Source: Bacteroidaceae bacterium (GTDB lineage: Bacteria > Bacteroidota > Bacteroidia > Bacteroidales > Bacteroidaceae). Taken from it: a DNA stretch of 64,000 bases. Numbering within the stretch: the stretch's first letter is position 1; the number at the start of each line of letters is the position of its first letter. Under the pieces are notes generated by a model that made no database searches, was not told where the DNA came from, and saw only the letters and a program-made list of their open reading frames with translations. The position numbers and the translations under genes are program-made. The stretch covers positions 1-64,000 of the forward strand of contig JAGAZE010000008.1 in the NCBI GenBank assembly GCA_017940185.1, written 5' to 3'. This document shows, piece after piece, positions 44,964 through 52,908 of this stretch.

Positions 44964-45836
44964 TCAGATACGGTTGAGCACCTTCTCTATCAGTGTATCG
45001 ATAGTGTTTTTGTACTCGGTGTTCATCTCCTGCGCATAGCGGTTGGCTATCACCATGCAACATGTCATGGCGCGGTGTCCGAGCAGCGAGGCGAGTCCTG
45101 CCACGGCACTCGACTCCATCTCAAAGTTACACACCTTCATGCCATCGTATTCGAATGATTCTACTTTCTCGTTCTGGTTGGGATCGGCCAGTGGTATTCT
45201 CAGTTCGCGTCCCTGTGGTCCGTAGAATCCGCCGCAGGAGATGGTGTAGCCTCTCACCATGTCGTCGCCTGCAATCTGGTCGATGAGCTGCTGGTCGGCG
45301 ATGGCTACATAGGGCGCACCCTTGATGGGGTCCCATGCCATGTGGCGTTTGAAGGCTTCTTCCAGTTGTAGGTCGCACACATTGTTGCGGCCGGCGTAGT
45401 AGTTGAGCAGTCCGTCAAATCCGATGCTCTTCACACTGGCAATGAATGTGCCGATGGGAGTGTAGGGCTGCAGTCCGCCGCATGTGCCCAGGCGCACCAT
45501 GGTGAGTGTACGGTGCCGGTCTTTCTCCTCGCGCGTGGTATAGTCGATGTTGGCGAGTGTGTCGAGCTCGTTGACCACGATGTCGATGTTGTCGCAGCCT
45601 ATGCCGTGACTCAGGCAGGTGATGCGCTTGCCCTTGTAGGAGCCTGTGATGGTGTGAAATTCGCGGCTCGACACTTCCATTTCGCGACTGTCGAAGTGGG
45701 CGGCAATGGTATCCACACGTGCAGGGTCGCCGACCATTACTACGCGGTCGGCCAGAAATTCGGGTTTCAGATGAAGGTGAAAGCAGCTTCCGTCTTCATT
45801 GATAATCATTTCGGAGGGAGGGAAGTATTTTTTCAT
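44964..45836 (-). CDS. Nucleoside phosphorylase, uridine phosphorylase-like
   Basis: 290 residues. PNP/UDP-family motifs: VVMVGDPARVDTIAAHFD, RLGTCGGLQPYTPIGTFI and CNFEMESSAVAGLASLLGH (the Met-Glu pair that binds ribose). The protein starts with KKYFPPSEMIINEDGSCFHLHL, a variant found in Bacteroidota enzymes. It phosphorolyses a nucleoside, probably uridine, to base and ribose-1-phosphate in the cytoplasm. First gene of a two-gene unit with the YiiX-like protein. Confidence 0.88.
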   Translation of the reverse strand: MKKYFPPSEMIINEDGSCFHLHLKPEFLADRVVMVGDPARVDTIAAHFDSREMEVSSREFHTITGSYKGKRITCLSHGIGCDNIDIVVNELDTLANIDYTTREEKDRHRTLTMVRLGTCGGLQPYTPIGTFIASVKSIGFDGLLNYYAGRNNVCDLQLEEAFKRHMAWDPIKGAPYVAIADQQLIDQIAGDDMVRGYTISCGGFYGPQGRELRIPLADPNQNEKVESFEYDGMKVCNFEMESSAVAGLASLLGHRAMTCCMVIANRYAQEMNTEYKNTIDTLIEKVLNRI

Positions 45837-45913
45837 GATGGTTATATAGATAATTGATAATTTTGTTCCATGATATTAGGCTGCATCTCTCATAATACAA
45901 GCCCTTTAATTGC

Positions 45914-48900
45914 TTATGGTCTGACTATTTTCTTTCCTTTTCTGATGTATATCCCTTTTTGTGTGGATGTTGTGCGTTGTCCTTGCAGGTTGTACCACGG
46001 TGCGTTATTGTCGTTGGTTTCGTTGTCAACGCTGTTGATGGCATTGATGGTGTTGTCGGGTGCTTGTATGTAGAGTGTGGATCCTACTGCTGTTGTGGCA
46101 TTGCTGTCGTCGGCGTAGGCTCTGAAGGCTGGCACATACATGGTTCCGCGGAAGCGTTGGAAGGTGTGTCCGCTGCCGTCGAGCACAAGTCCCTGCGTCA
46201 CTGCTGTGTTGTGCTGTGTTCCGCGCAGGTTGAAGCTGCTGGTGTGTGCTGCTATGGTGGTGTTAGGCAGTAGGCGTGCGTTGTGTCCGACAAATTCTAT
46301 CGCCTTGCCCGCCATGCCGTCGGTCTGGAATATGCTCTTAGGCCATCCCAACAGGTACGGTGTGTTAGCTTGTGTCTGAGCGGTATAGTCGAAAACAAGC
46401 ATCTGTGTGGCAGCATTGTAGGCTTTCCACTGCATGAGGTAGAACTGTGCGTCGGTGTGTGTGTCCGACCGGCACCATTCCACTGTTGTGCCGTCGTCGG
46501 CCATGCGTGCCTTGTCGATGGCGAAGGGCAGTGCCAGCAGTTCCCATCCCCCTTGTGCATCATGCATCACGGTGGGTGTACGGCTGTAGATGGCTTCCTG
46601 TGCTTCGAAGGCATAAGGTATGGCGTAGTCGTGTCCGTCGGTGAGGCGCAGTGTGGCAGCGGTCTCGTCTACTACGATGTTGCGTCCTTGCAGGGTGGTG
46701 GGTATTGCATCGCTGGTGCTGAAGTAGTAGATGGTGTTGGGGTTGCTGTTGGGCACCACGTTGGTAGTGCCGCAGCCTTTCAGCCACACCGCCAGTGCCT
46801 GTTCGTCAACGGTAAGGCTGGTGGCGGGCTTGCTGACCGATATCAGTCCTTCGGCATCGTATTGCATTGCGGCGTAGGTGGTATGGAAGGTGTTGCTCGA
46901 GCCGAATCGTGCCGACACGTTGGGGTAGTAGTAGAGCAGCCAATAGTCTTCGTCGAGCACGAGGTTGTCGAATGTGGCCTGCACTGTTTGTCGGTTCAGG
47001 CTAGGCACCTGTGCGTGCACATAGGTATCGCGCACCTTGCTGTAGTAGCCGTTGTGGTTGCTGCGGTATAGTGCCACGCGTATGTCGCCGTCGAAGGGTT
47101 TTGCTGTGCTATTGAAGAGTGTGATGTTGGCCTTCACGCGGCTGCCGTAGAGCGTGCGTCCTTCCATGTTTTCCATGTTGGTGCTTTCGGCAGCCAGTCC
47201 GGTGCTGGTCACTATTTCTCCCTGTGTGAGAGTGGTCTGCAGTGTGCCCACTATTTTTTCGGCCTGGCTGTCGGTAGAAATGTTCACCACAAATTGTCCT
47301 GCTCCATTTGGCGTGAACGATAGCGACAGCTGTTGGCTGGTGCCAGCCTTTATCTTCACCCCTGTGCGCGACTGATTGCGGTAGGTGGCATCGTTGGGCA
47401 GTGTGGCTGTGAGGTAGATGGTGCCGTCGAAGTCTACCTTGCCGTTGTTGTGGAGAGTGAAGTTGACGGTTTGTTTAGCATTGGCGTCGCGCGACAGTGG
47501 CACTTCAAAGTCGGTGCATTCCATTTGTTCATGTGCTGCATCGTAGCGCAGGCTTATTCCGCTGCTGCCGTGGGTGACGTAGAGTCGGTTGGCATCAGAG
47601 CGCTCGCAGCGCTTCCACGCTTCGTTGTCGCGTCGGCTGAGGGGCAACACCTCGTAGGTGCCGTAGCCAATGTTGTTGTCGGTGAGTGTCTGTCGTGTGA
47701 GATTGAATCGCGATTCGCTCCATCCCGTGCCTGAACGCAGGTTTTCATACATCCCTTTTTCTCCCAGCACCACGATGGTGCCGTCGCTACGTGTGATGCC
47801 TATGCCTCGGTTGTAGTTGCCTGTCTCTCCTGTGTGGTTGAAGAAGGAGAAGCCCGGCTGTCCGTTGCTGGGTTGTAGTGTAGCGCTTCGCAGCACCTTG
47901 TCGAAGGTGGAGGTGGGTTGGCCTACTTTGGCCGGTTCTGCGTTGAACACTGCCTGCTGCCCCATGCTGTATCCGTCAGTGGTGGTGCTGGCTCCTATGC
48001 CACTATTGTCGCCGGGGTTGAGTATGCTGATGAGGAAGTAGCCGTTGCTGCTGCCGCCCCATCCCCAGTTGACATGGAAGAGTCCGGCTCCGTCGTATCC
48101 GTCGATGACGAAGGCGTGGCCGCCGCCCATCGAGCTGCCCGAGTAGTAGATGGGGCGGTTGAGTGTCAGTTCGTTGTAGAGCATGGCGTCCCACTCATCC
48201 ACGCTATATATGGAGCGCGGGCGCACTGTGGTGGCCTGCGCAAAGCCGAAGTAGGTCTTCAGTGCATCGGGCACATCGCCGCTGAAAGCTCCCGACGCGC
48301 TCGACGAGTACATCATCCTCACGCTCACGCCGCAGCAGAGCATGAGTGTGGCCACGGCGTTGGCTTGCAGGTCGGTGTAGTTGCTCCCGCTGTACCTGTC
48401 GAGCATGTTGTCCCAGTCGAACAGTGTGCCTGCCGGTACTCCGTCGACGTGCATGCTGTCCTTGCTGGAGTAGTAGTCGGGGATAGCTCGGGCCAGGAAT
48501 GCCGGATTGTTGGCGCGGTGGTAGTATATCACCTGTGCCATAGCCGTTGCTACGCATCCTGTGACGGAACGTTTGCCGTTTTCCATCGGGCAAAGGTTGT
48601 TGTAGGGCGCTCCTTGATTCCACATTGTGGTAATCATCGGTGCTATGGGTTGCTTCACCGGTTCTTCTTTTGCAGCAGCCTTGCGTGGTGTGCGTCGCTG
48701 TGATGGCAGCTGTTGTTGCTGCACATAGCCTATCTGTGCCGCCACCTCGTCGAGCCATGCGCGGGCGTTGTCAGGCAATTTGTCAACGTCGAAATGCCCA
48801 TGGCTGCTGTAGCCCAGTATAGGTTCTGTTCGCTCGTCAGCCGAGACGATGACGAAGCCGCCGTCGGTGCCCATGTTGAACACGTAGTATGCTGTGGTGG

Positions 48901-49105
48901 CATGGTTGTCAGTTGTCGTAACGGGAGCACTGTAGGCGTGGCGCAGTGCCTTGCTTCCTGTCCCGTTTGCCGGAGCGGCAGGGAGAAAACCCTTCGCTGT
49001 GGCAAACTGCGCGGCGATGGCGCTTGCCTGCGACATGGAAACTTGCTGTGCCCAAGTGGCAACCATTGCCACGTGAAGCATGAGAAGAAGGGTGAATCTT
49101 TTCAT
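45914..49105 (-). CDS. C10-family (streptopain-like) secreted cysteine protease
   Basis: 1063 residues from the ATG at 49105, after a signal peptide (LLMLHVAMVATWAQ). An inhibitory prodomain (Spi-like, YYVFNMGTDGGFVIVSADERTEPILGYS) precedes the peptidase: catalytic Cys in VTGCVATAMAQVIYYH, His in GGGHAFVIDGYDG, and FHVNWGWGGSSNGYF. The C-terminal 650 residues are beta-rich accessory domains, and the end WYNLQGQRTTSTQKGIYIRKGKKIV is the shared secretion-type tail. Related proteases (SpeB, prtT, interpain) degrade host proteins. A -7 box TATATTTG (49143-49136, minus strand) lies 31 bases before the start; the longer upstream frame is rejected. Confidence 0.92.
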   Translation of the reverse strand: MKRFTLLLMLHVAMVATWAQQVSMSQASAIAAQFATAKGFLPAAPANGTGSKALRHAYSAPVTTTDNHATTAYYVFNMGTDGGFVIVSADERTEPILGYSSHGHFDVDKLPDNARAWLDEVAAQIGYVQQQQLPSQRRTPRKAAAKEEPVKQPIAPMITTMWNQGAPYNNLCPMENGKRSVTGCVATAMAQVIYYHRANNPAFLARAIPDYYSSKDSMHVDGVPAGTLFDWDNMLDRYSGSNYTDLQANAVATLMLCCGVSVRMMYSSSASGAFSGDVPDALKTYFGFAQATTVRPRSIYSVDEWDAMLYNELTLNRPIYYSGSSMGGGHAFVIDGYDGAGLFHVNWGWGGSSNGYFLISILNPGDNSGIGASTTTDGYSMGQQAVFNAEPAKVGQPTSTFDKVLRSATLQPSNGQPGFSFFNHTGETGNYNRGIGITRSDGTIVVLGEKGMYENLRSGTGWSESRFNLTRQTLTDNNIGYGTYEVLPLSRRDNEAWKRCERSDANRLYVTHGSSGISLRYDAAHEQMECTDFEVPLSRDANAKQTVNFTLHNNGKVDFDGTIYLTATLPNDATYRNQSRTGVKIKAGTSQQLSLSFTPNGAGQFVVNISTDSQAEKIVGTLQTTLTQGEIVTSTGLAAESTNMENMEGRTLYGSRVKANITLFNSTAKPFDGDIRVALYRSNHNGYYSKVRDTYVHAQVPSLNRQTVQATFDNLVLDEDYWLLYYYPNVSARFGSSNTFHTTYAAMQYDAEGLISVSKPATSLTVDEQALAVWLKGCGTTNVVPNSNPNTIYYFSTSDAIPTTLQGRNIVVDETAATLRLTDGHDYAIPYAFEAQEAIYSRTPTVMHDAQGGWELLALPFAIDKARMADDGTTVEWCRSDTHTDAQFYLMQWKAYNAATQMLVFDYTAQTQANTPYLLGWPKSIFQTDGMAGKAIEFVGHNARLLPNTTIAAHTSSFNLRGTQHNTAVTQGLVLDGSGHTFQRFRGTMYVPAFRAYADDSNATTAVGSTLYIQAPDNTINAINSVDNETNDNNAPWYNLQGQRTTSTQKGIYIRKGKKIVRP

Positions 49106-49217
49106 AAAAGTCGTCGTGTGAGGGATAGATTGTGGCAAATATACGGAGAAATCTGTTTGATGTGGCGTGAAATGCGATTTTTTTTGCCGTGCATGTGTCA
49201 CGTGTGTGGCGATTGTG

Positions 49218-49225
49218 TATCTTTG
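49218..49225 (+). promoter_or_regulatory. -7 box (TATCTTTG) immediately before the yigZ-family start
   Basis: TATCTTTGCAG is eight bases from the ATG at 49233, so the transcript would have almost no leader. No TTTG occurs at the usual -33 distance. Confidence 0.55.
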
Positions 49226-49232
49226 CAGTACG

Positions 49233-49820
49233 ATGAACACTGACGAATATACAACCCTTACCGACACTGTGGCCGAAGGGTACTACACAGAGAAGCGCAG
49301 CAAGTTTCTCGCCTTTGCCCACCATGTGGAGTCCACAGAGCAGATAAAAGCTCTTTTGGCATCCTATCGCAAGCTGTATTACGATGCGCGTCATGTGTGC
49401 TATGCGTATGCCCTTGGTCCCGATGCCGCAGAGACCCGCGCCAACGATGACGGCGAACCCTCGTCGACGGCGGGCAAACCCATCCTCGGACAGATAGTGT
49501 CGCACGGGCTTACCGACGTGCTTGTGGTAGTGGTGCGCTACTATGGCGGTGTCAACCTCGGCACGGGAGGACTCATCGTAGCCTACCGCACGGCAGCTGC
49601 CGAGGCGTTGAACAAGGCCGGGACGGTGGTGAGGCAGGTGGAGGAGCAGGTCACCGTACGATTTGTCTACGAGCAGATGAACAACGTCATGCGTGTGGTG
49701 AAGGACATGCAGCCGCGTATTGTAGACCAGCAGTTCGACAACTGCTGCGTCCTCACACTCAGCATACGGAAAAGCGAGGCGGAACAACTCAGAAAAAGGT
49801 TGGACGATGCCTTGATTTAG
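49233..49820 (+). CDS. YigZ/IMPACT family protein
   Basis: 195 residues from the ATG at 49233 (MNTDEYTTLTDTVAEGYYTEKRSKFL). Upstream in-frame ATGs are ruled out by the promoter box at 49218. IMPACT-fold motifs: KSKFLAFAHHVES, RHVCYAYALG, NDDGEPSSTAGKPILGQI (the signature) and VVVVRYYGGVNLGTGGLIVAYR. The C-terminal 70 residues are the DUF1949-like domain. Homologues bind ribosome-related factors (human IMPACT binds GCN1); bacterial role unknown. It stands alone on the plus strand. Confidence 0.9.
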   Translation: MNTDEYTTLTDTVAEGYYTEKRSKFLAFAHHVESTEQIKALLASYRKLYYDARHVCYAYALGPDAAETRANDDGEPSSTAGKPILGQIVSHGLTDVLVVVVRYYGGVNLGTGGLIVAYRTAAAEALNKAGTVVRQVEEQVTVRFVYEQMNNVMRVVKDMQPRIVDQQFDNCCVLTLSIRKSEAEQLRKRLDDALI

Positions 49821-49970
49821 ACATGTTGGGTATTGTTCATCCACAAGAAGAAATCCAGAGTACACGTCACATAGCGATGGCATTCCCTCGCTGTCAGTCG
49901 AAAATCCACGATACCGTCCGTGCAGATTCTTGTGGTATTATTCTTTGACGGTAAAAAAATAATTATTCCC

Positions 49971-50007
49971 ATGCAGTCTTTATCTCGGTCGCAGAACTCT
50001 ATAAATA
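49971..50007 (+). promoter_or_regulatory. Bipartite element, copy 1, upstream of the sigma-barrel gene
   Basis: ATGCAGTC (49971-49978) - 17 bases - ACTCTATAAATA (49996-50007), the last block ending 14 bases before the ATG at 50022. The same two blocks with the same spacing recur at 51714-51750. The form is that of a promoter with two conserved boxes and a variable spacer, possibly read by the sigma factor that follows. Confidence 0.55.
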
Positions 50008-50021
50008 AGAGATCGCTGACG

Positions 50022-51710
50022 ATGGAGATAACACGACTGATAGAACGTTGCCGACAGGGGGATGCCGAAGCCCTTGGGGAACTCTACAAGACATACGCCC
50101 AAAGGATGAAGGGCGTATGCCGACGCTATATCAGTGACGAACAGACGATGGACGATGTGTTACACGATGCCTTTGTAATTATCTTCACTTCGTTTGACCG
50201 TTTGCGAGACGATCGAAAGGCGGAGTCGTGGATGAAGTCGATAACGCGTAATGTAGCAGCAAAATACAAAGACCAGCAGAAAAATATTTCATTCGTACCA
50301 TTACAGGTGGCAGAAACATTGATGGCTCCCCATGAAGATATTACTGTAAACACTCTTCCCTTGGAAGAAATGTTGAAATCGATAGACAAGTTGCCTGAAG
50401 GATACAGAAACGTGTTCCGACTGTCTGTCCTTTCAGGCATGTCGCACAACGAAATAGCAGACATGCTTGGTATCCTGCCACACTCTTCTTCCTCGCAACT
50501 GGCACGGGCCAAGAAAATATTGCGCAAGATGATGCAGCAGTATTGGGTTACCATGCTTCTGTTGTTGCTCATGCCTCTCACATTCTTCTTGCTTAGAAAT
50601 GATAATGCCATCGTCAAAGAAAATATAGCCAAGCAAAAAGAAACACCGAAGCACTATATAGAACAAAAAACAAATCAACAGCCGCAGAAACCTCTCATAG
50701 TTCATGTACCCCTACATAGTACACCGATTCACACGTTACAGTCTCTCATTGTCCAGGCTATCGATTCCATTAAGCCTGACTCTATGACAAACATGACAGC
50801 ACAGGAACAAACAATTCCAGACTCCATACTGAATAAAAAGCAAGCAGATACGACACACATCATTGAGAAACCCGGTCGGCCCCATTACAACATTGCCGAC
50901 CTATCCTGCGACAAAGCGATAACAAGCCCTCACAACAGGCAAAAACGGTCCATACAACTTGCATACGTCGGAGCATTCGGAGAACAGTCTTATAACAGAC
51001 CCTACGGATTCACAGAGAAACCGATTATATCCACAACAGGCCAACCAACATCGCCCGTCACCTTTCAGTACTGGAGCGACTATGCCGCCTTCCTGGCAGA
51101 GATGCCCGACGACGGCAATAGCCATAAGCGAAACATCATTATGAATATAGCACTCAATAATGCCGGCGATGCACAAGGTACAGGCGCAGACAAAATTGTC
51201 CGCAAGAGCCACCACTACATGCCCGTCAGCCTCTCGTTGGCATTCAATTATCAGTTCAACCGACGCCTTGCCCTGGAGACAGGACTCAGCTACAGCAGGC
51301 TCAAGTCCGAATTTGAGATGGGGGCAAACGGTAATACAATCAATCAACAGCAGACCATCCACTATATCGGCATCCTCATGAAGAGCACCTGCAATATATA
51401 TAACAGAAAGCCGTGGAGCATCTACGCCAGCCTCCGTCTCACTACCGAGATACCACTTCGCTCGCCGCTCAACACATACTATTACCTGCATGGCACCTTG
51501 CAGGCAACCGACAAAACCTCCATTCCAGCACCCTGGCAATGGTCACTCGGAACAGGCTTCGGCTTGCAGTACAACCTCACCCCCGGCATCGGAGTATTCG
51601 CAGAGCCAAGCCTGCTATACTACATACCGACCGGGACACAAGTTCAAACATACCGCACACAGCATCCGCTCAACTTCTCCTTGCCCCTAGGCATCAGATT
51701 TACCTGGTAA
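50022..51710 (+). CDS. ECF sigma factor - transmembrane helix - outer-membrane beta-barrel fusion
   Basis: 562 residues from the ATG at 50022; an in-frame ATG at 49971 is possible. Residues 1-172 are an ECF sigma factor: region 2 (LGELYKTYAQRMKGVCRRYI ... AFVIIFTSFDRLRDD, KAESWMKSITRNVA) and region 4 (LPEGYRNVFRLSVLSGMSHN, EIADMLGI, SSSQLARAKKILRKM). Residues about 175-192 (WVTMLLLLLMPLTFFLL) are one membrane helix. Residues 193-308 are a Lys/Gln/Pro/Thr-rich disordered linker. Residues 309-562 are amphipathic strands (PVSLSLAFNYQFNRRLALETGLSYS, WSIYASLRLTTEIPL) ending in RFTW, an outer-membrane barrel C-terminus. In Bacteroides the Dma/Das system has sigma (Das) and a dual-membrane anti-sigma (Dma) as separate proteins; here the sigma domain itself occupies the cytoplasmic end. 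Activation would need proteolysis or another release step. Confidence 0.88.
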   Translation: MEITRLIERCRQGDAEALGELYKTYAQRMKGVCRRYISDEQTMDDVLHDAFVIIFTSFDRLRDDRKAESWMKSITRNVAAKYKDQQKNISFVPLQVAETLMAPHEDITVNTLPLEEMLKSIDKLPEGYRNVFRLSVLSGMSHNEIADMLGILPHSSSSQLARAKKILRKMMQQYWVTMLLLLLMPLTFFLLRNDNAIVKENIAKQKETPKHYIEQKTNQQPQKPLIVHVPLHSTPIHTLQSLIVQAIDSIKPDSMTNMTAQEQTIPDSILNKKQADTTHIIEKPGRPHYNIADLSCDKAITSPHNRQKRSIQLAYVGAFGEQSYNRPYGFTEKPIISTTGQPTSPVTFQYWSDYAAFLAEMPDDGNSHKRNIIMNIALNNAGDAQGTGADKIVRKSHHYMPVSLSLAFNYQFNRRLALETGLSYSRLKSEFEMGANGNTINQQQTIHYIGILMKSTCNIYNRKPWSIYASLRLTTEIPLRSPLNTYYYLHGTLQATDKTSIPAPWQWSLGTGFGLQYNLTPGIGVFAEPSLLYYIPTGTQVQTYRTQHPLNFSLPLGIRFTW

Positions 51711-51713
51711 AAC

Positions 51714-51750
51714 ATGCAGTCATTCGTCGCAGTTTCGGACTCTATAAATA
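51714..51750 (+). promoter_or_regulatory. Bipartite element, copy 2, upstream of the radical SAM operon
   Basis: ATGCAGTC (51714-51721) - 17 bases - ACTCTATAAATA (51739-51750), four bases after the sigma-barrel stop and about 97 bases before the radical SAM ATG at 51847. Both blocks and the 17-base distance are identical to copy 1, while the interior differs. Confidence 0.55.
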
Positions 51751-51846
51751 GACAACAAATTTGCACGAACATTTTCGTTAAGCTGAATGCAATGGAACTC
51801 GCTCCAATTGCTGAGGCGAGAAAACGAAGGATGAAATCCAACCTGT

Positions 51847-52908
51847 ATGTATAACATTAATGATTACGCCTATAATGGGCTACTCTATCTCAACAACATC
51901 ATGCGGCCACGCCACAAAAGGCTGTCCCAACTCATGATCTACGCCACCAACGCTTGCCAGTCCCGCTGCAAGCACTGCAACATCTGGAAGAAACGACCAG
52001 TAGAGCATCTCTCACACAGCGACATTCAGAAAATCATGCAGAGCCGCTGTGTCACCAAACGCACAACCGTAGGACTTGAAGGCGGCGAGTTCATCCTTCA
52101 CCCGCAGGCTGATGAAATCATGGCGTGGTTTCAGAAAAATCACCCTAACTACACGCTGCTGTCAAATTGTCTCGCGCCCCGTCGTGTTATAGATGCCGTC
52201 CGTCGCTATCAGCCCCGACATCTGTATGTCTCTCTCGACGGTGGCCGCGAGACTTACCAAAGAATGCGTGGCTGCGATGGCTACGACCGAGTGATTGAGG
52301 TGGTCAAAGCACTCAAAGACGAGGTGCCACTATCGCTGATGTTCTGTCTGTCTCCGTGGAACACATTCGAAGATATGGCGTATGTCATTGACCTTGCCAA
52401 GCACTACGATATAGACGTTCGTATCGGCATCTATGGAACGATGGCCTTCTTTGACACAACAAGCGAACTGCTGACGACTTCGGACTTCGTGAAGCAGATA
52501 CCGCAAAGCATCCACCAGACACAAGAGAATTTCGACTTTGTAGCACTCTACGACCAGTGGCGCAATGGGCATTTACGTTTGCGCTGCCAAAGCATCATGA
52601 GTTGCCTCGTCGTGCATAGCAACGGTGACGTACCGCTCTGCCAGAATCTTGAAGTGGTGCTGGGGAATATCCATGAGCAATCTCTCGACGAGATTTTCAA
52701 CGGTGCATCGGCATGTCAGACCCAATGCCAGTATTTCAAGGACTGCAATGACTGTTGGATCAATTTCCACCGCAAGTACGACATCATCCTTGTGCGTAAC
52801 TTTGAGCGACTGTTACCCAAGTGGCTCATTGAGAAGTTTTACGGCCAATATCAATGGACGGCAGACCCGAAACAAACATACCGCAAACATCTAAAAGCAA
52901 TACAATGA
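51847..52908 (+). CDS. Radical SAM/SPASM domain protein
   Basis: 353 residues. Radical SAM cluster in ATNACQSRCKHCNIW (CxxxCxxC), GLEGGEFILHPQ for SAM binding, and a C-terminal SPASM region with Cys at SCLVVHSNGDVPLCQN and CQTQCQYFKDCNDCW for auxiliary 4Fe-4S clusters. SPASM enzymes modify peptides (as in mycofactocin or sactipeptide systems) or carry out sugar and peptide maturation. The start overlaps none, but a small frame beginning at 51714 would run into it. It is coupled to the next gene by an ATGA overlap. Substrate unknown. Confidence 0.88.
   Translation: MYNINDYAYNGLLYLNNIMRPRHKRLSQLMIYATNACQSRCKHCNIWKKRPVEHLSHSDIQKIMQSRCVTKRTTVGLEGGEFILHPQADEIMAWFQKNHPNYTLLSNCLAPRRVIDAVRRYQPRHLYVSLDGGRETYQRMRGCDGYDRVIEVVKALKDEVPLSLMFCLSPWNTFEDMAYVIDLAKHYDIDVRIGIYGTMAFFDTTSELLTTSDFVKQIPQSIHQTQENFDFVALYDQWRNGHLRLRCQSIMSCLVVHSNGDVPLCQNLEVVLGNIHEQSLDEIFNGASACQTQCQYFKDCNDCWINFHRKYDIILVRNFERLLPKWLIEKFYGQYQWTADPKQTYRKHLKAIQ

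Noticed and set aside
48909-49883. 324-codon minus-strand ORF covering the YigZ gene
   Set aside because: Overlaps the C10 protease start and the well-conserved YigZ gene in antisense; no motif.
49971-51750. Target-site duplication from insertion of the sigma-barrel gene
   Set aside because: Considered because the direct repeats flank the gene, but the middle of the two copies is unlike while spacing is fixed, which fits promoters better than a duplication.
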